From Adiantum capillus-veneris (Eukaryota; Streptophyta; Polypodiopsida; Polypodiales; Pteridaceae): a DNA stretch of 64,000 nt. A program made the translations under genes and the position numbers. The stretch lies in the NCBI GenBank assembly GCA_014529385.2, contig CM043962.1:124726470-124790469 (forward strand), written 5' to 3'. Position 1 is the stretch's first letter, and each line of letters begins with the position of its first letter. Under the pieces are notes generated by a model. That model saw only the letters and a program-made list of their open reading frames with translations. It ran no database searches and was not told the DNA's origin. This document shows, piece after piece, positions 45,515-55,147 of the stretch.

Positions 45515-46375
45515 CTATGAAGTGTCTGTGGGTGAAGCATTGTAGTTGTTTTGGTCATCAGTTCCCAATGCAATTGTAGAGCGATGATACAACAGTCTTT
45601 CCAATAAAGCTGCTCTTTGTTTGATTGAAGGATTGGTGGTCGGGTTTTGGGTTGGTTTTGGCAGTTTAGTAGTAGAATCAGTAGATGGATTCTTCATTAC
45701 CTTGTTGTCTTTTTTCACTATCCAAATCTGCTTTCGCTTTGCTTGTGCTTGCCACAAACTCTTTGCGACCCAAACCTGCTTTGTTCTGTGTGTTGATTTC
45801 CTCGCCTTGAAATACCTAGGAGTTTCCGTTGATTGTATTGAAGGGAGTTCCTTTTTACAAATCTTTGGGATCCAAATTTGCTTGCTATAGCTTTGTGCCG
45901 TCATGAACTGCTTTGGAATCCAGATCTGTTTCACTGTCCTTGATTGTCGGGGATCACTTTGTTGTCTGGTATTGAAGACTCTGTTTGTTTTTTCTGGCAC
46001 CACCTTTTTTGGTCTCCATACCAATGTTGACTCCGTTTTATCCCAAGGTTGAGCTGTTATATTATTGCTTGTCTTCCTTATCCAATGTTGAGAGTTCCTC
46101 GTCGACGAGCAATCCAGTTGTGTAGAAACTTTTGGTTGCCATTGCTTCTTCCTTTTCTCTGTTTGTTGTTTGACCTTGTCCGTGGAATCTTGCTTTGGAG
46201 TTGGCTCTGCTCCTTTGGTGAACTTAACTGATTGACTTTCACCTTCGTATTTGATAAGCACTGATTTAGAACTCCAGTCAATCATTGCATTGTATTGCTT
46301 CTGCCATGGTTGTCCTAGCAATAATGGATGTTGTGTAGCTTGGTCTTCAACCACGTAAAACATATGAGGATACAC
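45515..46375 (-). CDS. Element B second protease C-terminal part and W-repeat tail
   Basis: This frame is in phase with the integrase ORF and separated from it only by a TAA and 25 codons (stop at 46453-46451). The segment between and after includes VGCTVLHIQINQYVYPH and HPLLLGQPWQKQYNAMIDW. The LLGQPW motif matches the I-L-G-x-x-W flap-side motif of retropepsins, completing the protease begun by LLDSGAQANLLS upstream. From about residue 60 the protein is basic and contains four repeats of K-Q-I/V-W-I/V-x-K (two KQIWIPK, KQVWVAK, KQIWIVK) plus a related LVWRPKK. No family known to me has this tail; nucleic-acid binding is a guess. Confidence 0.7.
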   Translation of the reverse strand: MYPHMFYVVEDQATQHPLLLGQPWQKQYNAMIDWSSKSVLIKYEGESQSVKFTKGAEPTPKQDSTDKVKQQTEKRKKQWQPKVSTQLDCSSTRNSQHWIRKTSNNITAQPWDKTESTLVWRPKKVVPEKTNRVFNTRQQSDPRQSRTVKQIWIPKQFMTAQSYSKQIWIPKICKKELPSIQSTETPRYFKARKSTHRTKQVWVAKSLWQAQAKRKQIWIVKKDNKVMKNPSTDSTTKLPKPTQNPTTNPSIKQRAALLERLLYHRSTIALGTDDQNNYNASPTDTS

Positions 46376-46450
46376 ATATTGGTTAATCTGTATATGTAAA
46401 ACTGTGCATCCGACAGTTTTGATTGAATTCTCAGAGTAACTTTTTAACTC

Positions 46451-49360
46451 TTACTTGGCAGGTTGTAATTTCGTGTCATTTGTCAATTGTCTATACAAAC
46501 TGAGTGAAAGTAGGTTAGCTTGAGCTCCTGAATCCAATAGTGCTCTGGCTTTAATTTGGTTGGTCCCTACTTTGCATTCAATGATGGGTTCTTCTTTGTC
46601 ATTCCCCATTTCTGTTATACTGACTGCGTTTATTCGTATTGCTCCTTCATTGCGCTGTTTCTGGCGCAGTAGTCTTCTTTTCTCCATTCTTTCCTTCGCC
46701 TCGGCTTGCGCTTCCTCCACAATCTTTTTCTTTTTCTGGACACGCAGCTTTTCTTGATGTATTTTGAGAAGCATGTCTTGTGTTAGCGGCAACAGATACT
46801 TTTTCACTCTGCATCCACTAATCCAATTGGGCATTTCTTCTCCGTCTAATGTAGCAAGCTTGACGGCTCCACTTGGTGATAGATCTTTAATCACCAGAGG
46901 ACCCATCCCTCGCTTTTTAAGCTTTTTAGCATGCTGTTTCAGAGTGTAAACTAGGACATAGTCCCCAACTTTAAACTCTTTAGTCCGCACATGCTTATCA
47001 AAAAATTCCTTTTGTCGCCTTTTTTGAGCGTAGATGGAAGCTACTGCTTTTAGGCGAAGCTCATCTAGCTTTTCCAGGTCATCTATTCTATCAGAGAGCT
47101 CGTGCCCTGTCCACTCTAGATCCTTAGCCACCCTTAAGGTTGAAATCAAGAATTCTATTGGTAAGATAGCATTTAGCCCAAAAACCATGTTATATGGGGT
47201 CGTTCCTATTGATGTTTTATATGCTACCCTATATGCCCATAATGTTGAATGCAACTTCTGGTCCCAGTCAGTTCTCGACTCAGATACAATCTTCGTAAGG
47301 ACCGTGCATATGGTTTTGTTTGTTGCTTCAGCTTGTCCGTTTGCTTGTGGATGATACGGGGCTGATTTCCTATGGATTACCATGAATTCATCTAGAAGGA
47401 TCTCTATCACTTCATTTATGAAATGTGTGCCTCGATCACTCACAATTTCTATTGGCAATCCATATCGTACAAAGACGTATTCATATAGAAATTGTGCTGT
47501 GGTCCTGGCATCTGCTTTTTGAGTTGCCTTTGCTTCGACCCACTTTGTTAGATAGTCTGTAGCCACAACGATGTATTGTGCATGAGTCTTATATGCAGGA
47601 GGCGAAATGGGTCCGACATAATCAATCCCCCATTTTGCAAAAGCTCTTGCCCCCATCATTGGTCTAAGCGGCATATCATCTCTTTTAAGTGGTACTTTGG
47701 TTCGCTGACAGTCATCACACCTTTTAACGTATTCCTCAGCGTCCATATGTAATGTTGGCCACCATATTCCTGCGGCTAATACAAGTTTTGTTGTCTTATC
47801 ACCTGAGAAATGGCCTCCACCTACTCCTCCATGAGCTTGCTCCAGGATTATCACATACTCAGACTCTGATGCGCAAATCCTAAGCTGGTTGTCTTTACCT
47901 CTCTTATAGAGTTGATCTCCTATTAAAACGTAATCTCTAGCTTCTATCTCTACAGATTTCTGACGAGCTTTTGACGTTCCTTCTGGGAAAGTTCTATTTG
48001 TGAGATATTCAACAATATACTGACTCCATTTTGGAGCGATCATTATCTGATATAATGTTGAATACTCGGCTGGCGGTTTTGATGAACATACAATACATAC
48101 TGTGACATATTCATGTACGCTTTCTTTCATTCTTGGCCAATAGACTCCCAATTGTAACAAATTCCTATATGTGTTTCTTCTTGAACAATGAAATGCACAT
48201 TCCTGAACATGTGCTTCGCACAGATATATATTATATTCCTCAGGATTGATGCATAGTCGTAAAACATGATCATTTCCCAATTGATACAACCTTCCTGCAA
48301 TCAATTGAAGATTCTTGGATTGCTGAATAGCAATATGTTTCAGGTTGTATTCTCTTCTATCGAACTCTCCTCCATAGGTTAATAGGTCAACGACATTTTG
48401 AGACCACTTAGGTATCATTTCTATGTTGAACAAGTACGCGTCTGGCATGTCGTCATCTACTCCTATAGGGTCTTCTCCATTCGTCAATCGCGAAAGATGA
48501 TCAGCTCTAAGATGTGTTTTTCCTTTCTTTACTACTACCGTGAAGTCGAATTCCAGTAAGATAATGAACCATCTCACTATTCTCCCGGTATTGCATGGTT
48601 TATTCACTAGGTAGAGCAAGGCTTGGTGATCCGTAAAAAACACAAACTTGTTGGCTAGAAGATAATGCCGAAATTTCTTCACAGCATAGATCATTCCTAA
48701 TCCTTCTCGCTCTGTTGTGGTGTAATTCTTCTCTGCATTGTTGAGCTGTCGACTGGCGTAACAGATAGGAAAATCCATGTTTCCTTCTTCTGGCTGAGCC
48801 AGAATGCATCCTATTGCATATGCAGAAGCATCTATGTGCACATGGAATATCTTCTCCCAATCTGGTGATTTCAAGACTGGAGCAGTAATGAGTGCCTCTT
48901 TCAATTTCTTGAACGATTCCTCACACTCCTCTGTCCATTCAAAGTTCACTATTAGCCTGTAAAGTGGTTGGCCTATTATAGCGTACATGTAAATGAATCG
49001 TCTATAATATCCGCAATGTCCCATAAAGCTCTGTACTTGTTTCGCATTGGTTGGTCTAGGCATATCCACTATAACTTTTATCTTCTCTAAATCCGTGGAT
49101 ATTCCGTTTTGTGAGACAATATGTCCCAGAATTCTGCCCTGTCGGACCATAAACACACATTTCTCAGGATTGAGACAAATGCGATATGTCCTACATTTCT
49201 CAAATACTTTTCTTAGGTGTTCTAGATGCTCATCTCTCAGTAGAGAATGTACACATAAGTCATCCATGTATATTTCGAGAAACAGCCTTAAGTATTCTTT
49301 GAAAGCATGCGTCATCAGCCTCTGGAAGGTTGCGGGAGCATTGGTTAGACCAAAAGGCAT
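46451..49360 (-). CDS. Element B pol: RT, RNase H, integrase, second protease start
   Basis: A 969-codon frame. It holds the RT palm (MPFGLTNAPATFQRLM, catalytic IYMDDLCVHS) and RNase H (HVHIDASAYAIGC, TTEREGLGMIYA, FTDHQALLYL). A first H2C2 module lies at about 380-435 (H..H, then CIVC) and a second at about 500-555 (QAHGGVGGGHFSG, then CDDC). The integrase core has WGIDYVGP, IVSDRGTHF and PYHPQANGQAEATNK as D, D, E. A basic C-terminal segment with a KVGDYVLVY motif comes before a second retropepsin start LLDSGAQANLLSLSLY at about residue 941. The two zinc modules are each preceded by PKWSQ..V..LT, indicating a tandem duplication. The frame opens after the RT frameshift near 49474. Confidence 0.9.
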   Translation of the reverse strand: MPFGLTNAPATFQRLMTHAFKEYLRLFLEIYMDDLCVHSLLRDEHLEHLRKVFEKCRTYRICLNPEKCVFMVRQGRILGHIVSQNGISTDLEKIKVIVDMPRPTNAKQVQSFMGHCGYYRRFIYMYAIIGQPLYRLIVNFEWTEECEESFKKLKEALITAPVLKSPDWEKIFHVHIDASAYAIGCILAQPEEGNMDFPICYASRQLNNAEKNYTTTEREGLGMIYAVKKFRHYLLANKFVFFTDHQALLYLVNKPCNTGRIVRWFIILLEFDFTVVVKKGKTHLRADHLSRLTNGEDPIGVDDDMPDAYLFNIEMIPKWSQNVVDLLTYGGEFDRREYNLKHIAIQQSKNLQLIAGRLYQLGNDHVLRLCINPEEYNIYLCEAHVQECAFHCSRRNTYRNLLQLGVYWPRMKESVHEYVTVCIVCSSKPPAEYSTLYQIMIAPKWSQYIVEYLTNRTFPEGTSKARQKSVEIEARDYVLIGDQLYKRGKDNQLRICASESEYVIILEQAHGGVGGGHFSGDKTTKLVLAAGIWWPTLHMDAEEYVKRCDDCQRTKVPLKRDDMPLRPMMGARAFAKWGIDYVGPISPPAYKTHAQYIVVATDYLTKWVEAKATQKADARTTAQFLYEYVFVRYGLPIEIVSDRGTHFINEVIEILLDEFMVIHRKSAPYHPQANGQAEATNKTICTVLTKIVSESRTDWDQKLHSTLWAYRVAYKTSIGTTPYNMVFGLNAILPIEFLISTLRVAKDLEWTGHELSDRIDDLEKLDELRLKAVASIYAQKRRQKEFFDKHVRTKEFKVGDYVLVYTLKQHAKKLKKRGMGPLVIKDLSPSGAVKLATLDGEEMPNWISGCRVKKYLLPLTQDMLLKIHQEKLRVQKKKKIVEEAQAEAKERMEKRRLLRQKQRNEGAIRINAVSITEMGNDKEEPIIECKVGTNQIKARALLDSGAQANLLSLSLYRQLTNDTKLQPAK

Positions 49361-49428
49361 AACCCGATAAGCATAAATTCCCCACTCCGTTGCAAAAGCT
49401 GTTTTATGTTGATCTTCCAGTGCTATGG

Positions 49429-50559
49429 CTAGCTGGTTATATCCTGAAAAACCATCAAGAAAGGAGTATGCTGTTTTCCTGATACACGCTCTAGAACATG
49501 ATCAGTTATCGGCAAGGGATAATTGTCCCTGATTGTTGCAGCATTCACTTTCTTTAAGTTGACACACACTCGGAGTTTTCCGTTCTTCTTAGGTACTACC
49601 ACAATCGGAGATACCCAATCGGTGTGTTCAATCTCGTATATGAATTCAGCTTCCATTAGCTTATCTATCTCTTCCTTGATTCGCTTAGCAAAAGTATCAT
49701 TATATGTGTATGGTCTCTGTCTGCTAGGCTTTGCGTCTTGTTTCAGTGGGATTGAGTGTTGGCATATCGATGGGTCAACTCCCTTTAAGTCCTTATAAGA
49801 CCATGCAAACACATCCCTATACTCTCTGAGAAGACTCAAAAGTCTCTCTTCCTCGCTTGGAGACAAATCTGTGGCTATGTACACCGGTCTAGGCGTCTCA
49901 CCTGGAGCTGCTAAATCAACTTTTTTTGCATCCTCCGGTCCGTCATAAGATTCGTTCTCCTTCCTCTCTCGAATAGGTGGGGTTAATATCACCTTCCTAT
50001 CCTCTATTGTGAATTTCCTATAGTGAGAGGGAACATCCATGTTTTCCTTGATTTTGACGTTTTCGTCCTCTCCACTCTCAATTTCTGTCGTCCAAACTTC
50101 CTTCAGAGTTTTCTTGAGCTCTCTGTACTTGTTTCTACGTTCTAACTTGGACTCCGTGTATTCTCTGTTGCGCTTGTTCTTTTCTGATTTTTCTGTTTCA
50201 GTTTTCGTTCCATTCTTTTGAACTTGATTTCTTGAGCCTCTTTTGTCTTTTCGTAAGCTCTTTTGATCACTGCCTCTCATTCTTCCAGAAATCTTATCCT
50301 TAACACAATCTTCAGCCTTTACTAGCATTAGGAATTGATTTTTTCCTCTTATTCTAGGCATCGGATTGGTTCTAACCCCTTTTGTTTTTCTCTTTGCTCT
50401 ATAGCGTTTCTGGCGTTGTTTAGTTTGGTTCGGAAAATCATAAAATCGGACATCCGTTATAGTTTCTTCGTTTCCGCTTGAATTGTCCGTTGACTCGTTG
50501 TCTGCTTCATTTCCCCACTCTGGATGATTTGGGAATGTCGTGAAACACCTCCTCTTCAT
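49429..50559 (-). CDS. Element B pol: linker and RT N-terminal part
   Basis: The first 190 codons are a basic, low-complexity linker (KRRCFTTFPNHPEW, then KQRQKRYRAKRKTKG). RT starts with DLKGVDPSICQHSIPLK, PSRQRPYTYND, VVPKKNGKLRVCVNLKKVNA and DNYPLPITDHVLERVSGK. There the frame is lost at a run of four A (plus-strand TTTT at 49474-49477). The expected FLDGFSGYN-like residues continue one base off in the phase of the next ORF. A single-base loss explains this. Confidence 0.85.
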   Translation of the reverse strand: MKRRCFTTFPNHPEWGNEADNESTDNSSGNEETITDVRFYDFPNQTKQRQKRYRAKRKTKGVRTNPMPRIRGKNQFLMLVKAEDCVKDKISGRMRGSDQKSLRKDKRGSRNQVQKNGTKTETEKSEKNKRNREYTESKLERRNKYRELKKTLKEVWTTEIESGEDENVKIKENMDVPSHYRKFTIEDRKVILTPPIRERKENESYDGPEDAKKVDLAAPGETPRPVYIATDLSPSEEERLLSLLREYRDVFAWSYKDLKGVDPSICQHSIPLKQDAKPSRQRPYTYNDTFAKRIKEEIDKLMEAEFIYEIEHTDWVSPIVVVPKKNGKLRVCVNLKKVNAATIRDNYPLPITDHVLERVSGKQHTPFLMVFQDITS

Positions 50560-51745
50560 CTTCCTTTTCCAGTGTATCGTTCTTTTCAGTTTCTTTTTCG
50601 AGTACAGTTCTCAACATGAAATACGGAACCACGTCGTACCCGTCCTTGTCGCAAAATTTCGTTGTGGGACCATCCGGAATTGCACAAACATCTAGGGTTG
50701 CTAGAATGTGTGTCCATTCTAATGGTTCAAACGTGTCCTCTGGAAAGGGTTCTCTTACATAAGTTTCGTCTTCGATAGCCCTTTCTAAAACACATTCTTC
50801 TCGTTTCAGACTTCCACATTTCGAAGCTCCACACATCCATAACTCCTTGGGTTTACCTAACCAAGCTGGAAATTCGGATCCCGCCAAAGTAGCTGAATCA
50901 AACTCCTCTACCGGTGTTCGGTTCACATCTTTGTAGCTATGGTCTTTCAGGTTCACACGTGTAGTGGTTTCCATATTTCTCAGATATATGTGATTGTAGC
51001 CCCAATCCTGGACCATTTTCAACTGTCTCATGAATGGTCTTCCCAGTATGATATCATAGTTATTCTCCTTGGCAAAATCGACAATAGCAAAAGTATGTTC
51101 GTATTCAATGCCGCAAGAAGTCACTACGACTTTCTCTAATAAACCCATAGGTTTCTCCATGTGTCCATCTGCTAATTGGAGTTTCAACCTAGTCTTCCTT
51201 ATTGCTGGTTTTCCCCATTTTTTCCAGATTTCTTTTGTAGCAATGGCTACCCCAGCTCCTCTGTCTAGTATTGCCATTGTGTTCACTCCTTGGAATTCAA
51301 CTGGTAAGGTTGTATTCCCCTCTTCACCTTCGCAATACTCTCCGACCTTGTTTAAGGGTACAGGCTTATAGTTCTTTTGTGGCTTGCTCAGCTCCTCAAT
51401 GCTCTCGTGCAATCTCGATGTTGGATCTTTTATCCCGAATTTCTCCAAGCATTTTCCTACAGTGGTCCACATATGTGGTCTTAGCCTCAAAAGCTCAGCT
51501 AGAGTGATAGTGCATGTCACTGGTGTTGACAAAATCTCTATCAATCCTTGCGAGTTCCATGACTTTTTTGATGAGATTTTTCGTGAGGGAAGTGCTCTAA
51601 TCTCGGATTTTGCTTCATACTCTCCTAAGTATGAAGGTAAGGTTTTCAGTGAATGAGGTTTGCTCTCCATTTTTCTAACAGAGCCCCCATCTCCCCAGTA
51701 AGATTGCAGATCCAAGTCCACTTGAGATCCTGCCTCAAATTCCAC
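50507..51745 (-). CDS. Element B first aspartic protease region
   Basis: A 412-codon frame in the gag phase, with the usual protease position upstream of RT. The active-site loop reads MAILDRGAGVAIATKEIW (about residue 155), with D-R-G where D-S/T-G is expected. The flap region is GLLEKVVVTSCGIEYEHTF, and NYDIILGRPFMRQL supplies the I-L-G motif. Later segments (VNLKDHSYKDVNRTPVEEFD, GTLEWTHILATLDV-like) form a linker to RT. The Ser/Thr-to-Arg change would disturb the catalytic dimer, so this protease may be inactive; protease 2 might replace it. Confidence 0.75.
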   Translation of the reverse strand: MEFEAGSQVDLDLQSYWGDGGSVRKMESKPHSLKTLPSYLGEYEAKSEIRALPSRKISSKKSWNSQGLIEILSTPVTCTITLAELLRLRPHMWTTVGKCLEKFGIKDPTSRLHESIEELSKPQKNYKPVPLNKVGEYCEGEEGNTTLPVEFQGVNTMAILDRGAGVAIATKEIWKKWGKPAIRKTRLKLQLADGHMEKPMGLLEKVVVTSCGIEYEHTFAIVDFAKENNYDIILGRPFMRQLKMVQDWGYNHIYLRNMETTTRVNLKDHSYKDVNRTPVEEFDSATLAGSEFPAWLGKPKELWMCGASKCGSLKREECVLERAIEDETYVREPFPEDTFEPLEWTHILATLDVCAIPDGPTTKFCDKDGYDVVPYFMLRTVLEKETEKNDTLEKEDEEEVFHDIPKSSRVGK

Positions 51746-52229
51746 TATGGGAGGATTCCTGATGTCCTTTTCCCAATTTGTCTTGATTAGCTTGGCAACT
51801 TAGCTCGTTTGCAAAGTTTGCCTCTCTCACTTGTTTCCAAAATTCATTGTAATCCTCATCTCTTTCGTAACTCCTCTGTATGACTGGATGAAAACTCTCT
51901 ATCTCCTGATCGGTTGTGTTCAATACTATGCGGTCATCCTTTTGTGTATTTTCAGGCTTTTGTGCACTGGGAGTCTTTTCAGCTACCCGTGAAACGATAG
52001 TCTCTTGCTGAATTGGGTTTTCCTTTCCACAATTCATTGTTTCTTTTGGTGGTTCTAATAAGGCTTGTGCAGTCTCGATCATTCTCTGGCACATTTCAAG
52101 TCTCTGCTTTTCCAATTCCGCGTTTGGGTATGTCATCCACCTCTGTTCTTGTGTTTGGTTGTTCTTTAACCTAGCTTCGTAAGCTCTCATCAGTGCGTCC
52201 AATGGTTCGTGTACCTTGTCGACTAGCAC
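51735..52229 (-). CDS. Element B gag-protease junction segment
   Basis: A 164-codon frame offset from gag and from the following ORF, starting near MLVDKVHEPLDALMRAYEAR. Charged and probably helical, ending with ESFHPVIQRSYERDEDYNEF. A shift near 51762 would restore the phase of the next ORF (RNPPIVEFE). The two compensating shifts, one at the end of gag and one here, look like indels; a programmed gag-pol shift at the gag end cannot be excluded. Confidence 0.55.
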   Translation of the reverse strand: MLVDKVHEPLDALMRAYEARLKNNQTQEQRWMTYPNAELEKQRLEMCQRMIETAQALLEPPKETMNCGKENPIQQETIVSRVAEKTPSAQKPENTQKDDRIVLNTTDQEIESFHPVIQRSYERDEDYNEFWKQVREANFANELSCQANQDKLGKGHQESSHSGI

Positions 52230-52243
52230 TGATCCCCCTGAGC

Positions 52244-55147
52244 TTAAGCTCGTTGTTTCTTTGATACTCTTTTGTTTCGTTCTTTCCGGGCCATCTCTCG
52301 TTTCCCGTTTTGACTCTCAAGTTTTTCTAATCTAGCTTTAGTTTGCTTTAGTTCCTCAGCTAGAATAGCGTCTTCACGTTCTTTTCTCAACTTCATGCGT
52401 GCTTTTCTAGCTTTCCATGTGTTTTTCTGACTCCGCGGTCCTTGACTAACCACTTCAGTCGCTAACTTTCCATTCTCAGGTTCTCTAGTGGTTTTCTTAG
52501 CTTGAGCTCTAGTAACAACTTGCGTTGGTATCAGAGTTTCATTTTCAGACCCACTGCTGGTAGGAATAGTTTCTAGCATATTCAATGTCGTCTTTTGCAC
52601 TTTGTTTGGATTCTTTGAACAATCCTCAATGAAGTGAGTAACCCCACACTCAGTGCAATAAGCGTTAATTCTAATGATTTCCGTATGTGGGCAAACATTC
52701 ATCAGATGGTCACCTCCACACTTGTAACAAGGTCCTAGTGCTGGTCTTGGTCCCGCTTGATTCGTCCTTTGTGGATAGGATGGTCTCTGTCCCGCTAACC
52801 CTCCATGAGCTATGAACATCAAGGTTCTTGCGTCCATATTGTATCTCTCTTCATCAGAAGCACTTGTAATTGTTGGTATTCCAACATTCCCCATCATGCC
52901 CCATGGTTCTGGTTGTTTTGGTTCTTCTGGTGAGTAATACACTGTCGGAGACATGTGTGCACTCGATTCTTCATAATAGGCTTGAACAGGCACTAAGGCT
53001 TGTTCTTCCTGATTCTCTAAGGTTGGTGCATATCTAATGCCGACTGGTCTTGCTCCTGGTAAAGGTGGTTGTTGTCCCAATACCGGTTGCGGTCTTTCTA
53101 TCCCCATAGGTCCAGGTACATTTCTCGTTGGGTATCGAGGTACTGGATGTATCTGAGGTGGTGCTAATTGAGCAGGAGGTGCATACTGGCGCTCCCTTAC
53201 ATACCCTTTGTTGTAATAACACTCCTCTGTTGGATGATTTGTCCATTTTTGTTCAATAGCACACCATTTCAGTGTTTTTGGCAATGGTTTTTGGTATGGT
53301 GCCATCCTTTTTAGAGCATCTTCTATCATTTGCTCTACATTTGGCATGGTTGTTGTTTGAACATTCTTTTTAGTGGTAGTCTCGCTCGCTACAGAGGAGG
53401 AGCTACTGGATGCAAAATCTGTATCTACTGACACCTCTCCGTAAACCGTACAGTTATCCACTAAGTACAATGCCTCTCTCGTTACTTGCTCGAAACTTGT
53501 ACAAGCTTTCAAGTGCAAGTCCTTCTTGAGAGTGTCGTTCCTCAATCCCTCAATAAAGAGAACAGATAGTCTGTCATCTTGTGGTCGTTCACGTACTGGA
53601 CATCTCTCAATGTATTGTTTGAAGCGAAGTGAAGCTTCCTTCACTTTTTCGTTTTCTCTCTGTTTAAAAGCATATATTTGTGAGACCGTATTGTGCTTAA
53701 TCCCTCGTTTTGAGAATTCCTCAGCAAACTCTCTTAGCAAATGATCGATGTCATGGAATCCCCCAATGTTCATTGGTTGAAACCATGTCAATGCAGTACC
53801 TTCTAGAGTAAGACCAAATCCCTCGTATTGTGTATGGAAATTTGTTATCTGCTCAGCTCTTAAGACTTGCTTAAAGAGTGACACATGTGCATACGGATCT
53901 CCTGAACCACCATACTTCTTTGGCATACACTTGGCTACTTGAGATGGTCTCATACGTCTATGATCTGCTACCAATCTCATTGCTCCTGTGTCCCGGCTAA
54001 AGCTTTCTCTAGCATCATGGACTTCATGGGTTACCCTTGTCGGTTCCCCCGCCCTGACTCTACTACTAGGAGGTAAATGTGATGGTTCCGCTTCAAACCT
54101 TGGACCTGGAGTGGTATAGGTGGGGATTGGAACAGCACTACCTCGATTCGTCTCCATTGACTCTCTGGAATGTAATGATCCCATTGGTCCGAGATTCGAG
54201 TCCCAGGGTTGACTGAAAGAGTCAGCAACCTGAGTTCTTTGTCCTCCTGTTGTCATTGAGTTTTGCACTCCAGTTGTTGGTGCTGGTCTATGTGAGCTAG
54301 AAGTAACATAATACTGATGTAGTGGTCCCCCAAAGTATGTATATCCTTCTAATTCTTTCTTGCCCATTGTTGAGTATTGCCTGCCATACTTATCGTAAGC
54401 GGCAATTTTCACTTCCGATCCCTCTGTGTAGGTAAAGACATAAAGTCTTTTTTGGTCTGTCAACTCTCCGGTGTAGGGTTCTTCACATCTATAATAGAGA
54501 TCTTGCTCCCCATTATTATATTTGTACAGCCCCACATAGATGTTATCAGTGTTGATCCTTGTAGTTTCATTCTCTCTTCTTAACCTCGCATTAGGGAAGT
54601 TCATTATTGGTGCTTTCTCCTCGAGTTCTTCATCTATTTTGGCTTTGGTGCCCATCAATCCCCACTTGTCCACAATGTTAGGATTTAGGACTACCAAGTA
54701 CATGGTACCCTCGTCATCTAGATATCTATCTCCGCTATAGCTCACAGGCACTAAGTCCTTGAACTCACTAGGTCTATCTTCTATCTTTACACAATAGCGG
54801 TCCATTCCATCTTTGTAGATCTTGGCACCTTGCTCATTGTCGTACTGGTATTTTATGAACAATAGCTTCATGGTGGCGGAAGGGTTTGATGATCCCGCTG
54901 CCATATTTTCTCTGTTGTTCAAGTTCAAGTGTTCGGTGAAAATCTCGTAAGACCTCTCCGAAGAAGTATCAGAAACACTTCCTTCAAAGATCGGCTCTAA
55001 TGGTTGCACCCAACTTTGGTTTACACTTCCCTCGGTTGATATGACACTTGCTGGTTCCCCTTGTTTTGGTTGATTATTCCGGAGATTCCTGCCCGATCTC
55101 AAATTCATCAATTCCCCTAAAGGACTGTAACTTTTCCGTCTCGGCAA
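52244..55147 (-). CDS. Element B gag polyprotein
   Basis: A 967-codon open frame starting MPRRKSYSPLGELMNLRSGR. The capsid-like domain (about residues 400-560) contains MPKKYGGSGDPYAHVSLFKQ, TALTWFQPM, FAEEFSKRGI and LRFKQYIERCP, as in the retrotransposon gag family. A Pro-rich part follows, then two zinc knuckles CYKCGGDHLMNVC and CTECGVTHFIEDC (about 805-850) with C-x2-C-x3-H-x4-C spacing, one residue shorter than the classic form. The C-terminus is basic with a coiled coil (LRKEREDAILAEELKQTKAR). The N-terminal 380 residues are unusual in length. It would assemble the particle and package RNA. Confidence 0.9.
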   Translation of the reverse strand: MPRRKSYSPLGELMNLRSGRNLRNNQPKQGEPASVISTEGSVNQSWVQPLEPIFEGSVSDTSSERSYEIFTEHLNLNNRENMAAGSSNPSATMKLLFIKYQYDNEQGAKIYKDGMDRYCVKIEDRPSEFKDLVPVSYSGDRYLDDEGTMYLVVLNPNIVDKWGLMGTKAKIDEELEEKAPIMNFPNARLRRENETTRINTDNIYVGLYKYNNGEQDLYYRCEEPYTGELTDQKRLYVFTYTEGSEVKIAAYDKYGRQYSTMGKKELEGYTYFGGPLHQYYVTSSSHRPAPTTGVQNSMTTGGQRTQVADSFSQPWDSNLGPMGSLHSRESMETNRGSAVPIPTYTTPGPRFEAEPSHLPPSSRVRAGEPTRVTHEVHDARESFSRDTGAMRLVADHRRMRPSQVAKCMPKKYGGSGDPYAHVSLFKQVLRAEQITNFHTQYEGFGLTLEGTALTWFQPMNIGGFHDIDHLLREFAEEFSKRGIKHNTVSQIYAFKQRENEKVKEASLRFKQYIERCPVRERPQDDRLSVLFIEGLRNDTLKKDLHLKACTSFEQVTREALYLVDNCTVYGEVSVDTDFASSSSSSVASETTTKKNVQTTTMPNVEQMIEDALKRMAPYQKPLPKTLKWCAIEQKWTNHPTEECYYNKGYVRERQYAPPAQLAPPQIHPVPRYPTRNVPGPMGIERPQPVLGQQPPLPGARPVGIRYAPTLENQEEQALVPVQAYYEESSAHMSPTVYYSPEEPKQPEPWGMMGNVGIPTITSASDEERYNMDARTLMFIAHGGLAGQRPSYPQRTNQAGPRPALGPCYKCGGDHLMNVCPHTEIIRINAYCTECGVTHFIEDCSKNPNKVQKTTLNMLETIPTSSGSENETLIPTQVVTRAQAKKTTREPENGKLATEVVSQGPRSQKNTWKARKARMKLRKEREDAILAEELKQTKARLEKLESQNGKREMARKERNKRVSKKQRA

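Noticed and set aside
49472-49480. Programmed frameshift at the A-run in RT
   Set aside because: The shift falls inside a conserved RT motif and a different shift direction is needed near 51762, so ordinary indels explain both better.
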